From Gnetum montanum (Eukaryota > Streptophyta > Gnetopsida > Gnetales > Gnetaceae): a DNA stretch of 64,000 nucleotides. Shown piece after piece: positions 46,724 through 59,160 of the stretch. Position numbers and translations under genes: made by a program. The stretch covers positions 143,443 through 207,442 of the forward strand of contig MNCI01004879.1 of the NCBI GenBank assembly GCA_015680685.1, written 5' to 3'. Position 1 is the first letter of the stretch. Every line of letters starts with the position of its first letter. Under the pieces are notes generated by a model. It did no database searches and was not told the DNA's origin. It saw only the letters and a list, made by a program, of their open reading frames with translations.

Positions 46724-47800
46724 TGATAGGTTTTAATAACCTAAAAAGAACATATATTATAGCTTTTGAACATTTAGATATCTTGCACTTAGATTGGATT
46801 ATGTGCATAGGTGAGAATAATACATGTTGGAGGGTGTCCTAATACAATGTAAAGTTATTTTTATTGGTGGACTTATCTACATGCGATAAATTGTGGGTAT
46901 TTGAAAAGCCTATAATATCATAGCACAACCTATGATGTTGTAGATGTAATGTAGTGGTCCTAGTTATGCCTATAAATAAAAGCCTATTATTGTATCAAAG
47001 TAACTTTATAGTCCATTCCTTATCTAAACTCTTGTAGCTTCATTTCTCTAAGTTATAATTAGTTGTGAGTGCTTGTAGTATAGTTTCTAATAGTTATAAG
47101 ACATCCTTTTTCAATTAAAGTATACTCAGATTCACTTCGTAATTAACAATAAAGAGTAAGATTATTCATAATCATTATAGCATTTCACATAGAGAGGTTT
47201 ACTTTTTATTTCCCTTTTACATTTATAATGTCATTTACATTTCCTATGTCATTTATGTTTTCATTGTTTATTAATATTTGATAGAATAAGTATGATTGAT
47301 TTCAAGCATAAAAGTAGAATAGTTTGGTAACCCAATAGCAATGTTTCTTGATTTGCTTAGTAGCAAGTCACTTGGTAATCCTAGTGATGGTTATGCTATC
47401 CCAAGCATGTACAAAAAATTAAGACTAGATACTTATTATCATTAGGTTAGTTTAGTATTTCATTTCCATTATTTTTAATTCATAGATTCTATACTTATTT
47501 TTTCATGTTTTACTTTAGTACTTTATCTATCAATGAAAATCAATGTATCATATGCCTTATTAAGAGTTAAATCATATGAATTGACCTTCACTAAATCTAG
47601 TAAGAAGATAATGATAATAAAATTAACATCAACTAGCTAGTGTACAATATTATCCTATCCATGGATTATGATCTCGTGGCATATGTATGCTTGAGACTTT
47701 TATGGTACAAGATAATTCCATCTATGGATTATGATCTAGTTGTATACGTATACTTGTGACTTGCATGGTTGGGAATTAAGGACTCTTAAAGCTCATAATT
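46724..47800 (+). repeat. Probable 5' LTR of family 1 copy C
   Basis: Blocks match 21986-22811 in order: CCTATAAATAAAAGCC (TATA-like, about 46970), AATGTTTCTTGATTTGC with CACTTGGTAATCCTAGTG (47340-47390), and TCTAGTAAGAAGATAATGA (about 47597-47615). An internal tandem duplication of about 69 bp around CCATGGATTATGATCT (47655 and 47724) is present. Ends are approximate, and no PBS is visible. Confidence 0.6.
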
Positions 47801-47949
47801 AACATTGTTACAAGGGATGATATCAATATATACTAGTTATTTAGTCTTATTTGAGTTTGTTGTATTAGTATTTGATGATCTATCTTTTAAGAGACTATAA
47901 TATTCTTAAAAATATACTTAAGTCTTACATATTAAACATTTCTTTAACA

Positions 47950-49657
47950 TAAAAAGTAAACTTGACATCTATACATGATATTAATGAAAGTAATGATAGA
48001 ACTTATACTAAAGAAAATTGGAGGGTACCACTACAACCAAGAATTTTCTATGTTTGCACTAATATATATTATTATGATTTCACTTTCATTTTTCATTAGG
48101 ATGAATAACTCTAATGGAGAAATTTGTAGGATAACATAATACTATAACCAAACCATTTAGCTTCCTCTATGCTTCAAGTAGCTCTACTTAGACCCTACCA
48201 TGGTCATGCGCATGGAGGCTATCTCGCTACTAAGAATTTAACTAGACCTTATTAGGTAACTAAAGTCCAAGCTAGAAGAGATAAAATTAAGGAAGCAAGG
48301 TAGGAGTAGGAGAAAGGAAAACATGCATCTTAATTAATGTTACCTTAAAAAAGAAGATATGGAATATTAAGGTAAAAGATCTTACCATTATTGATCTAAT
48401 TCTCATCTACATGTCCACTGCACTAAAGAACCTATGCAAAAAAAAAAACTACATTTAATATTAGTAGAGACATTAGGACAAGATGGGATAGATCCTAGAA
48501 TAAGGAGGAATCCAAGGCCTACACCTTCTTGTATATCTAGAAAAGAAATGTCAAGGGATTATAGTAGGAGAGCAAGACAACACCACTCTCCAAGTCCTCT
48601 ATCTTCTTCAACACCCTCATTATCAAAATTTTGATAAATGAGATCATGATCATGTAGAAATAGCTCCATGAGGGAATCAAGATAAAATTCTTAATAAAAA
48701 GAGAAGAAGAGAACAAGATAGATATTGAGGAAGAAATAGACATCATGATTAAGATGGAAAAGAAGTCAAAGAAAGAGAAAGAAGGCATGGACAAAGAAAT
48801 GAAGAAGAACACCAAAGGGGCCATCACCACTATAATAGATATGATGAATCCAAAGACTATGATAAACTCCTACTAGCTACAAGAGGCATGCTCAACATCA
48901 ATGAGGCCATGTGTATTCCTACAAGATGTTAAAGGAAAAATTGTGTTAAGTGACTTGATATGAACAACATTCTAAATTTTGGAGGATATAATATTAATTT
49001 ATAACACTATCTTTAATATTTTTATTATGCTTGCACACTTTAAAACATTGAGAGTGATTGGTAGAAACTCAAGTTATTTACAAGAATGTTCATTAAGAAA
49101 GTAAAGAACTAGTATTGATCACTAAAACTAGAATCCATTCATAGATAAAGTATAATGCTAAAATTATTTAATGAAAAATACCAAGAATTTTCAAGATTAT
49201 TAAATATGAGAAAATAAATATAAGGATGGAAGCAAGGGATCTATGAATTCCTTGATGCATTTATGGGAAGATACTATTGACTTCTACAAAGATACCTAGG
49301 GCATGGATTTTCTTAAAGAAAATAACTTTGACATATAATTTGTGGGTTGAATAATAAATCTAAAGAGATGCTTCAAATATACTCCTAAGAAAGGTATATA
49401 ACAAATTACCAAAGAAGAAAGAGAAAAGAGATTTTGTGGAAGATTATAACAGACATCTATGTCTTTGCAAATGAGATGTTCAAGTGTGTGAGACACAAGA
49501 GAAGGAATCTATAGAAGATGTGATTTAAAGAAAGACCTTACCAATACAGAAATTTATTAATGATATTGTATCCAAGGTTTAAAAAATGTGTGACTTAGTC
49601 AAAGAGAAAATTGTAACTTTGTTAAAGGAATACTAGGAAAGATAAAGCAAGGATTAA
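47950..49657 (+). pseudogene. Family 1 gag, copy C, first part
   Basis: The sequence aligns with copy A gag throughout. An Arg/Ser-rich stretch is at 48434-48634 (RRNPRPTPSCISRKEMSRD, SRRARQHHSPSPLSS). The capsid-like core starts with MNNI at 48960 and follows with DWWKLKLFT- and FNEKYQEFSRLLNMRK-like fragments in changing frames (about 49050-49215). The end at 49657 is the insertion site of B2. Stops are frequent. Confidence 0.65.
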
Positions 49658-50294
49658 TGTGAGAGATGTCCCAGAGTGGTAGTTCTCTTGGGCTCTCCCC
49701 ATGGTTCGAGGGCCATGGAACACTTTGAGGTGCCCTTGGGTGACTCTCAAGTGTTAGAAAACCCATCTTGGCTTGGTGGTACCAAGCTAGCAACAAGACA
49801 CCCTCCTGTTGCAACTCTCTTCTAAGTCCTCTTCATTCCCCCTTCTCCATGGAGAACTACATGGCCCTGATTCTATCGTGGTTGTAGATATGTAGGAAGC
49901 CAAGACTGGATAGTTTTGGTGTGGTGCTAGGCCACACCTTGTGCCCAATCGTGAGGGATCTGGTGGTGAGGCACTTTACCTTGTAGATGCATCATCTGCC
50001 CTCCCACCGATGTTGTCTACAAGGTTGTCTGTGTGCTTGTTTGCATGTCCTTATTTTGGAGTTGGTTACCCTCCATGATGGGCATTATCATGTACATTAA
50101 GAAGTTGTGCTTTTTCTTGCACTCACTCATGAGATGCTTGCTTTCTTGAGGTGTATTCCCCAGGTTTTTTGCCCTAGATCCATTGGATCTTCGTGAATTC
50201 CTTAGGNTGTATTCCACAGGTTTTTTGCCCTAGATCCATTGGATCTTCGTGAATTCCTTAGGGTTCTAGACAATGTCAAGGCAATGTTGTTACA
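49658..50294 (+). repeat. 5' LTR of element B2 (contains an assembly duplication)
   Basis: Spans 637 bases, but 55 of these (50152-50206 or 50208-50262) are a false second copy around the N at 50207; the real length is near 581, as in B1 (583). It starts TGTGAGAGATGTCCCAGAG and ends GTTGTTACA. Confidence 0.92.
50152..50262. repeat. 55-bp direct duplication flanking a single N (assembly join)
   Basis: 50152-50206 and 50208-50262 differ at one base only, with an N at 50207. The B1 LTRs have this segment once. Confidence 0.9.
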
Positions 50295-50296
50295 GA

Positions 50297-50308
50297 TGGT
50301 ATCAGAGC
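50297..50308 (+). promoter_or_regulatory. Primer-binding site of B2, initiator tRNA-Met type
   Basis: TGGTATCAGAGC, two bases after the LTR, with no mismatch to the common plant initiator tRNA-Met site. Confidence 0.95.
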
Positions 50309-53300
50309 ATTTTTGAAATTGTGTTGTGATATGGGTGTGCTATTTGGTTGTCTTACTCCATAGAGATTATTTGATTAAGGGCCCCTTCAGATTGATACCT
50401 AGGTGATCTAGGATCATATCCTTATGTATTTTTGAAGAGTTTCCTGATGGAAATGTTCTACGCTCTTCATGAGGGAACAGATGAGAAACTGTGAGCAACT
50501 GATGTATGTTGCTCTCCATGAGGATATAAATGATGGTGTTGTGATGATGTCCTCCACTTGTTTACTTGTGGTTGGAGTAGTTGTGATTATATGCGATATG
50601 GTTGAGAGGAGTTCTACTGGAAACTCAGGATTTTTGTTGCTCAAGGAGCTCACATCTCAAGTCTCCAGTGATTCATCTTAGATGAATCAAACCCATTCTC
50701 CACTTTGGTTTCCACCCAGATGACATGTTTTGAGATGGCATCTATTGAATCATGAAGGATATGATATCCTTGGCACTCTCCCTCACCCTAGATACAGTGA
50801 GTATGGGAAAATACAAATTAGGACAAGACGATTCCCAGGTACCTCAAGATGGAGGTCCTTTAGACATGTGCTCTTTGTGAGCCTTGTTCTGGATGGACTA
50901 AGACCGTTTCCAGTAGACTTCATACATTCGTTCTTACGATTGTATGTTTGTCGTGTCTTCTTGGTTGTGCTTTCAAATTCTGCATGTGTGTTATCTTGGT
51001 CATGTCTATCATTTGTAACACGAGCCTTAATGTTTTATGTAGTATGATGACTTATTGTTAGGAACGTTGAGGATGCAATGATTGTTTGTACCATTCCAAA
51101 GCCAAATGTTTGTTGTCTTGTTTGACAACTTCTTGTGCATGAGGCATGATTGCCCTTATTGTTGATCTTTGTGAGTTGTGCTCCTTTGTTGAGCTAGTGG
51201 TGTTGCCCTTGGGCTTGTGGCATCACTATTTTCATTGGTGACATTTCTTAATCACTTTGATTCGAAGACTATTAGTGTGGGTCATCCTATTATTGGTTCT
51301 TGTTGAGACCACACCTCTTTTGATGAGAGTCTTCTTGTGAATGCATCCTCTGTGATGTTACTCATTTTTTTGAGAATTGGTTTGATGTAGACTTGTTGTT
51401 GGATAGACCTTGGTATTCCACCTTATTTTTGGGTTGAGATGATGATTGTCTATTGCCCATGACTCATACAATTGTGTTGAGATTTTGATCCTGGTTGAAA
51501 CCAGTGTTAGTTGCTGGGAATGATTGTTGTGTATGAATCTTGAAATTATGAGAGTGTGCTATCTCTCTCTTGGTGTGCTACATGATGAAATTGTTTGTTG
51601 GAGTGGGGACCTAATTCATCCATCAATGTTTTGCATGGTTGATCTCTATGCATGTTGTTGAGGTCTTGATTTTTATGATGTGCAAGAGTAATATGACCTT
51701 GTTATATGATCATTCTTGATAGTTTTGTATGAGGTTGATGTGTTGATTGTGTTCCTACTAACTTCTATGTTTCTGAGCTTTTGTCTCTTTGTTTGCAGGT
51801 AGCATAGGTACAAAGATGCAGCTAGTGGTGACCTCAGTTGATTTTGTGAGCACCATGTCTATGGGGAATATATGTGGTCCTGAGACCTTCATGAACTGAT
51901 TATTTGGTCTTAGAATTCCAACATTGGGTTGTAGATTTATCAATACCTTGGCTGTGATGGATCAGTAGGTACATGATGATTTGTTTACCTCTCTGTGCTA
52001 CGGGAGCACTAATAGAGGATGGTGATCTATCCTAGACCCTACAGATATTAGGCTAGCAGATGGCATGAAATGGTACCCTTGGCCATGTAAGATACTGATG
52101 GCCTAGGAGTGGCCAATGCAATGAGGTCCCACTATGGCAAGATGGTGGATACTCAGTTGGCATGTTTCATTATTTAATCATTGCGTTCATGTCTCGAATC
52201 GTTTTCGTTCGATGTTACCCATGTAGTGGGTTCAATGCAATGGTAGATCATGTATATTTTGAGAAATTATTGTGCAATGACAATTTTTTGTTTATGCTTC
52301 ATGACAGAGACAAGTTTTTCTCAACCAACATCGTCCTTTCATGGTATGCTCTTGGTGGGCTAAATCTTCCAGCCTAGGATGGGCTTGGGTAGTTTTTCCT
52401 ATAGCCTTTTAGGACTGGGTAGCATTCCCAAATACCATGTATGTTCCCATATAAATGTATTCCTATCCTTGGGTGTGTGAAATGTATGCTTGTGGTATTC
52501 TCAATTTTATTGTATGCACTCAAAAGTGCTAGATATATTGCCTATGTGACTCAGTTGTCTCCTGGTTGTAGGCCTATGCCACACCTTGTGATAAGGCCAA
52601 GCTTGATGTATGGTGTTTTTATTAGCGATTGTTTTGAAGTGCCCTTGCTATATGTTGTAAATGGCCATTTTTCCTTGATGTATAATCTTGTTCAAAACCT
52701 CATGGGAAACTCTTCAGTTGGATATGGTGTTGTAAGGAAAGGACCAGGGCATGTCCTTGCCCATTATGCTCTTAAACTAGTGCCATGCGTTCTTGATGAT
52801 GTTGGCATGCCTGGATGGTGTGTGCTTGGTGAACGTCCTTGAGATAGGACAAATCTTAGGAACACTTTCTCTTGTGTTTCTGGACTAGCAAAGATCTTGT
52901 CCAACAGATGATTGATGGTGGTATGTAGCTTAAAATACACAAACAAATTGGTTTCATGTGCTTTTTCTTGATAACAAGTGGTTCATTGTGACCATGTGAA
53001 TTACAATGGTAGACTGAAATTCCAAATCAATGTGATGTCTAGCAATGGATTTGAGTCAAGTTATAGGTATTGGCACCTAGACTCACTCTTCCATGTTTCA
53101 TGTGATCATGGAGCAGTTTTCCAAATGTTGGGATGGTGATCCATCCTTGAATAAATGATGTTACAGATACAGAAATTGTGATTTCTCTTGGTGGCCTTAC
53201 TTGGTGGGCTTGAATGTGCTCAAAACACTTGAGCCGATGCTCTCATGATTGGGGGCTTCTAATGATTTTTGCATGTTGGTGAGCTCTTGTGACTACTTGC

Positions 53301-55644
53301 TTTTGGTGCTTTGAAGAGCTTTGATGCGCTCTCATAGATTGGGACTTATTGGTGCTTTCATGGTCTATGGTGTGATTCCATGATAGGGGACTCGTTGTGC
53401 CTAATAGGCTATGGTGTATTGTTGAATTTTCCTATGTACTTCATCCCTTATGTACATTGTTGTATCACACAGTCTCTCCCTAATGTATTATCCCATGTCT
53501 CTGGTGTGATGTTAATTCATGTTGGTGTTCTCACCTCCTTGGTGTGATAGCATAGTGGATCATGATATTACTTGGTGAATCTTTAATTTTATGAGGGGTC
53601 AGTCTCCATTTCAAATAATAAGGTAGGTGGTATTGAGATGGTTGTCTCCTATTTGGGACCTAGAAGTAGTTGATGTTTGGGACTTGTTCCTAGTAGTGGT
53701 CCCATGTTTGTGAACTTGTGGGGCTTCTTCTTAGAGACAGAATGTTGTTACCATAGTGAAATTCATTAAACCTTCTTTGTGAGGTCGTGTTGTTGATGTA
53801 AACTAAAGGTACATATTGCTCTTTGTGTAAGCAAGGCATGATCTTGTGTACTTTCTGAGTTTTGGGGGCTTTAGAGGAACTTCCTTGTTGGGGTTCTCTA
53901 GTAGACCATCCTTATTGTAAACCCTTTGGGGATGAATCGTTTTGTGTTTGAGTTGTAAATGATGTTGATGAAAGCCCATTCCATGTAAAACTATCTTGAG
54001 GACCTAGTCCTCCTATGGGAAAGATGTTGTTGCTGACTTGTGTCTATTGTTTGTATTGAATGATAATAGGTAGTGGTGCGGCCTTGTCCACCACAAATTG
54101 ATGTAAATAGGCTTGACTAGGATGTATGAAACAAAACCCAGATCTCTCAAGATGAAATAGAAATCCCTGTTGATAAAATTTCAAAGGGGATGTACTACTT
54201 GGTGTCTCGAGTTATTCTTAAGGTGAAAATTGAATTTGGGTAAGACTTGTGAACCCCTATCTTCCCTCAGTTGGTGAAAGTTCGATGATATGGTTCTATT
54301 GGCTATATTGACTACTTGGGCGTGTATTATGGGTAAGGTGTAGCTGGCCTACTATACATACCTATGGAAGAAACCTTCCAAAGAGGATCCTTCCTACAAG
54401 TGCAAAATCTAATGAAAGGTGTTGATTGTGAGACTAGTAGTTGTTCTTGATATAGTGGGGAAATGCAAATTTTGGGAACATTGATGTTCCTTGGACAATT
54501 CATGATCTGGTTACTCTCAAAGGTGACTCTATATTCGTTCCTGGACCTAGTGTTTAGAAAATGGTGCTTGTCCCATAACTTAGAGTGGGAAGGATATCTT
54601 GCATGTGGCAAATATGGGCGATCCTTCTCCATGAATGGGATATTATGGTTTCATTTGATGATGTGCTTATAGCTTATATGAGATAGGTGATGGAGGATGG
54701 TAATGCAATTGGCTACCCAACTAACCCTCCACTTGTTCTAACATTCGAGTAGGAATTCTCAATGTTGGATAATCACAAGAGGTGTTGATAATAGTTGAGT
54801 CTTGTTGTATGTTAGCCTCTTGGAGAAGTTTCCAAACATATTTTTGGATCTTCTCTCTCATTGTGACTATGAAATACTATTGAATGATGAATTGAGGTAT
54901 GTGATGCTGGTGTTTGCGGATGGTAAGGTCAAGCTCAAAAGATCTACCCTTATACCTTGTTTGTAAGGGAGAACATGCTTGACTCCCTTCATACCAGCTT
55001 GAACAAACATGACAAGAAAAAGAGAATGCGCATGGTACCAATGCACATGGAATCAGTGCTTAGATGGTTGCACTAGTGAGACCCCATGGGTTTGGATGCA
55101 AGTAGCAGAACCTGGAGTTCTAGAAAGCATGAGTTGCTTGTGGAGACATGGCTCTTCGGAGCATGTTCTCCCTCTCGGTGTGATGTTTCCAAGTCCCTCA
55201 CCATGGGTAGTGGCCTTGGTGAGCCCTCAAAAAAATCAAATCAATGGGTGTTGAGATGCCATTCACAAAGGAACTTGATGGGACTTTTGGAAGAGGAGTT
55301 GTCTTCTTGCATAAGTATGGGTTTACGCAAGAAGATATGTCTCTAGACCTCAAAAGGGACAAATCTAGGGGACGCCTTAGAGACATTGGCCCTTTGGATT
55401 GGACTCTCCCACTCATATAGAGAAGGGAAGTATTTGGGCTTCCTTCAATTTCCCTTGTGTTTCATGCAAGGAATTGATGGAAGGATGTATCATGTGTTGG
55501 GGTTGGTACCTTCCTTCAAGCCTGGCATCTAAGGAGTTGACGGATCCCCAAAGTTGATGGAGTTTCAAACCCATTGAGAAGTGTACACCCAACGCTATCC
55601 TACTCTCTACTCCGAGGACATCGCTTCTTTGTGTAGGGGAGGAT

Positions 55645-56118
55645 TGTGAGAGATGTCCCAGAGTGGTAGTTCTCTTGGCCTCTCCCCATGGTTCANNNNN
55701 NNNNNNNNNNNNNNNNNNNNNNNNNNNNNNNNNNNNNNNNNNNNNNNNNNNNNNNNNNNNNNNNNNNNNNNNNNNNNNNNNNNNNNNNNNNNNNNNNNNN
55801 NNNNNNNNNNNNNNNNNNNNNNNNNNNNNNNNNNNNNNNNNNNNNNNNNNNNNNNNNNNNNNNNNNNNNNNNNNNNNNNNNNNNNNNNNNNNNNNNNNNN
55901 NNNNNNNNNNNNNNNNNNNNNNNNNNNNNNNNNNNNNNNNNNNNNNNNNNNNNNNNNNNNNNNNNNNNNNNNNNNNNNNNNNNNNNNNNNNNNNNNNNNN
56001 NNNNNNNNNNNNNNNGCTTGCTTGTTTGAGGCATATACCCCAGGTTTTTTGCCTCAAATCCAATGGATCTTCATGAATTCCATGGGGTGTCAGACAATGT
56101 CGAGGCAACATTGTTACA
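55645..56118 (+). repeat. 3' LTR of element B2, mostly unsequenced
   Basis: The first 51 bases and the last 103 bases match the B1 LTRs; the middle is the N gap 55696-56015. It ends GTTACA and is followed by the ATTAA duplication. Confidence 0.9.
55696..56015. other. Assembly gap, 320 N
   Basis: The same interval in the B1 LTRs is about 430 bp (5') and 407 bp (3'), so the gap is probably under-sized by about 100 bp. Any translation across it is meaningless. Confidence 0.95.
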
Positions 56119-56123
56119 ATTAA

Positions 56124-57182
56124 CCTAAGGGAAATAAATAAAGAAATAGAGGGAAACTAGACAAAAAATGTACAAGTACAAAGGGAAAGCTACTATTATA
56201 GATGAGGTTACTAATCCTAATTTAGAAGAAGAAAATGAGTGTGATTTGTTTTAATATAATCTTCTTAAAGGATGTCCCATCATGACCTACTTATAGGAAT
56301 CAAAAGGATATTCATTAAAGCTAAAGTTTTTTTTTAAATAACCAAGAGGTTACCTTACCCACATGAGAACTATACAAAATCCTATCAACAACAACCATAC
56401 TATTGTATTAGCGCTCATCCTCAATCTTAGAAGTAGTATCATTAGTAGTGACAAAAACCATAGTTATGGGAAATGTTACCACCTAGGCAACAATATCCCT
56501 ATACATAACTAGTTCCATATGTCTATTATGTCTAGCAACCTGTGTCTTCAAGAAATGCTTCTACTCATGATTCTTACCATTACTATCTTCTACAACATCA
56601 TAGACCCATAACTCCAAGAGCTAAATCATCATTCTATTTCCCTTATCAACCTACTTAACATCCACAGCAACCTCCTAATTCACTTCCTCTAGTACCACCA
56701 CCATTAATGAAAGGATAACTACCAACTTAATAAAATAATGTAATAGGACTTGTAAACATGCAAATGGATGATAATATCAATAACACTGAATGAAATTCTA
56801 GAAAAATTTCTTTCTTCAACATAAGTCCTACATATATTAAGAGAATTGGTAGGTATATAAGTGCATCCTAACAAAGCAAGAAGCTATTGTTGTTGCACCA
56901 ATTCCAGTTTCAATACCTCCAAGCTCTTTAAAGAATTCATGCTTTCTTTGAATCCAAGATTAAACATCAAGATCAACATATTGACTCATATAGTATTAAT
57001 TTAAATAAAAGCAAAACCTCTTACCAAGAAAATAATATATCTTATAAGTCTTTTTATTTATTTGTAAATTGTTGAGAATTTTTCATGTCAACTCTACTAA
57101 ACTCAAGTTCTAAAGTTAATTTGATCTCTTAAAAAATATACAAGGAATGGAACCTACAGCCATTAAAGAAGTGCAACATAAG
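56124..57182 (+). pseudogene. Family 1 gag, copy C, second part
   Basis: Resumes after B2 and reads YKYKGKATIIDE and EEENECDLF, then GCPIM, aligning with copy A at about 11460-11600 (IVIEEEAID, DDGCDIF). A Gln/Pro/Tyr-rich tail follows (about 56380-56720), as at 11640-12040. The stretch to 57182 decays. It ends where a family-D LTR is inserted. Confidence 0.6.
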
Positions 57183-57970
57183 TAATGAGGGGTTTCCATG
57201 GATTCCAAAATTCAAGATCTCTTAATATGAAAAAACATCAAATTTGAACAAGAAAAGAAAATGAAAGCCTTATTATTGCTTAAATGGAGAAATTATAGTT
57301 GAAAGGAAGTCCAAATTCCCAAGGATAGACATGAGATTTAATCAAATTCTCAAATACACTTAATCAAAGAAAATACATTCTCACATGGATGATGATCAAG
57401 GCATCTTGCGAAGACTCTATCTCTTTCTACTTTCTTCTCTCAATTCATCTTTCTCGCCCTAGCCTCTCTTAGCTAAAATGAAGGTCTAAGAGGTCTATTT
57501 ATATCCTTCTCTCATGTCTCTTAATCTTTCATTTTAAATTCAAAATTTAAATCTTTAAAAACTCATAGGAAAAATATCTATACAAGATTTCTTGGAGGAG
57601 AATGAGACATCTTGCTCAAAAGTAGTCAATTTACAAAGGAGACATCTTGTAGACATGTGAGACATCTTAAGCTAGAGAAGATGTTTTGAGCATGAATGAA
57701 ATGTCTTGCTATTAAAGGAGATGTCTCTCCAAACAAGCCAAAAATTCCAGATGCTTACTTTAAGGTTTGAAACCTCTGAACACCTTCAAACAAATCTTCA
57801 TTGATCTTGGAACCTCCTCGACTCATAAAAATAGGCTTAAAACACTCCTAGACATGCTAAAGCACCTTAAGATCATCATTTATAAAATAATACCAAAAGA
57901 TAAATACAAAATAAAAAAACATCTTTGCACAAACATATTGAGAATTAGACATGAGCTAGGTGATGTCCTT
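57183..57970 (-). repeat. Lone LTR of family D, reverse orientation
   Basis: The reverse complement matches 42045-42783 in blocks: GAGGGGTTTCCATGGATTCC at the start (plus strand), CTATTTATATCC (TATA-like, about 57500-57511), repeated GAGACATCTTG words at 57600-57730, then AAACACTCCTAGACATGC near 57841. The right end near 57970 is uncertain, since the terminal bases have decayed and no target-site duplication was found. It lies between gag and protease of family 1 copy C; no internal family-D sequence accompanies it, so it is probably a solo LTR. Confidence 0.75.
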
Positions 57971-58230
57971 ATCAATAAAACTAGAGTTTACAGATGAAAC
58001 AGTCACCATCCCTTTGGGACAAGTAGATGATGTTATGACTACCATGAATGGGCAATCTTATCCAACATATGTCCTCATGATCAATGTGAAGAAAAAGAAT
58101 GGGAAATTTCTTATTATTATGGCAATAGAATGGATTAGCACAATTGAAGCTAAGCTTGGAATTAGAGATTTTTCCTTGGAAATTTCCAAGGAGTATGAGC
58201 ATGGATCCCTACACACATAAATAATTCCAT
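57971..58230 (+). pseudogene. Retropepsin, family 1 copy C
   Basis: Reads LSIKLEFTDETVTIPLGQ then VDDVMTTMNGQSY, VLMINVKKKNGKFLIIMAIEW and LGIRDFSLEISKEYEHG. Aligned with copy B (QLELADQSITIPLGLVEDIV and WLSTINVCLG), it is the C-terminal two thirds of the protease, starting after the active site. The DSG active site would lie before the lone LTR and is not recognisable. One 86-codon frame is open (57960-58220). Confidence 0.75.
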
Positions 58231-59160
58231 TTTTTACTTACAATGATAAAAAGTGAAACAATGGACCAAATGTTCAAAACATCAAAACTATTACTATACT
58301 ATCCAATAACAAACTTGGGAAATAAGTTTGTGTATAGTCACTAAACCAAAATACATCCAATGGCTGAGAAATTAGAGCATTAAATTATCCAAAACATACA
58401 TGGATATATCAAACCCACTTATCAAATCCTATCCTAATAAAATGATCCAAATAAAAAACCTACATAACGACATCTTAGGACCTGATATACATAAAAAAGA
58501 AGTAGCAAACATGGAGATTCAAAACTTGAAATTGAGAATGAGAAAGAAATTATATCTAGATCATCTGAAATAAGAATATCATCTAGTATAAGAGGATATG
58601 TATCTATGAATGATTAAAACCTAATTATCATCAATGCTAGATGGGATAACAAATGACAATGTAAATTACTAAAAATGATAAATATAAAACCTATAGTATG
58701 TGATCCTCACAATGTATGGTCCATTTTCCAAACACTTACCCATAATTTTAGTTGTGGAAAAAGTAACCTATCTTGAATTAGGAATTGATAAGTGCATTTT
58801 AACTTATTATTTTACAACCTTTTGGTTTATAATTTTTTGTTATTTTTTGAAAATTTTTATCAATTTTTTATCTCTTTGATATCTTTTCAATTCTCAATAT
58901 GTTTTCTCATTCTTTCAATTTTTAATCTTTATAAAATTTCTTATTCTTTGAACACCTTATTTTGTGAATTATATATATTTATTGTTCTAATAATAAAGTC
59001 ATCAATGTTAAGCAGGATGTTGTTTCACTAGGAAGAGTTTTGCTCTATGCTATTAAATCATTAATCAAACACCTCAAATAAAACTATCCTTATGAATAAG
59101 CCTAGTAGCCAAATTTTTTTCATGTAATTATAGTAGGAATTCAAGAGCAAAAATAATTGC
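58231..59160 (+). other. Tail of family 1 copy C
   Basis: About 58240-58780 is an AT-rich decayed coding tail (EVANMEIQNLKLRMRKK-like frame at about 58500). From 58790 the T-rich non-coding part matches 12850-13180 of copy A. No polypurine motif like those of copies A and B was found. No LTR at the end. Confidence 0.5.

Larger units (their letters stand above)
49658..56118 (+). mobile_element. Element B2: sister of B1, inserted in family 1 gag
   Basis: LTRs 49658-50294 and 55645-56118 (the latter mostly a gap), PBS 50297-50308 matching TGGTATCAGAGC exactly, PPT about 55631-55644, and an exact 5-bp duplication ATTAA at 49653-49657 and 56119-56123. The internal part aligns with B1 but keeps about 80 bp at 52910-52990 that B1 lacks. 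As in B1, no gag-pol domain is recognisable and short frames are broken. The insertion splits gag of family 1 copy C. Confidence 0.92.
46724..59160 (+). mobile_element. Family 1 copy C: old Athila-like element with two foreign insertions
   Basis: A diverged 5' LTR (about 46724-47800), gag (47950-49657, resumed 56124-57182), protease (57971-58230) and a T-rich tail to about 59160. Element B2 (49658-56118) splits gag and a lone family-D LTR (57183-57970) splits gag from protease. The distance from LTR end to the MNNI motif (about 1150 bp) matches copy B (1126 bp). No 3' LTR recognised. It is the most diverged of the three copies, in line with two later insertions. Boundaries are approximate. 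Confidence 0.7.

Noticed and set aside
42040-46724. A target-site duplication for the family D element
   Set aside because: Flanks ATTGA and AATAT do not match, and shifting the ends by a few bases does not help.
55413-56123. Frames of 113-232 codons on both strands
   Set aside because: They run through the 320-N gap and are mostly unknown residues.
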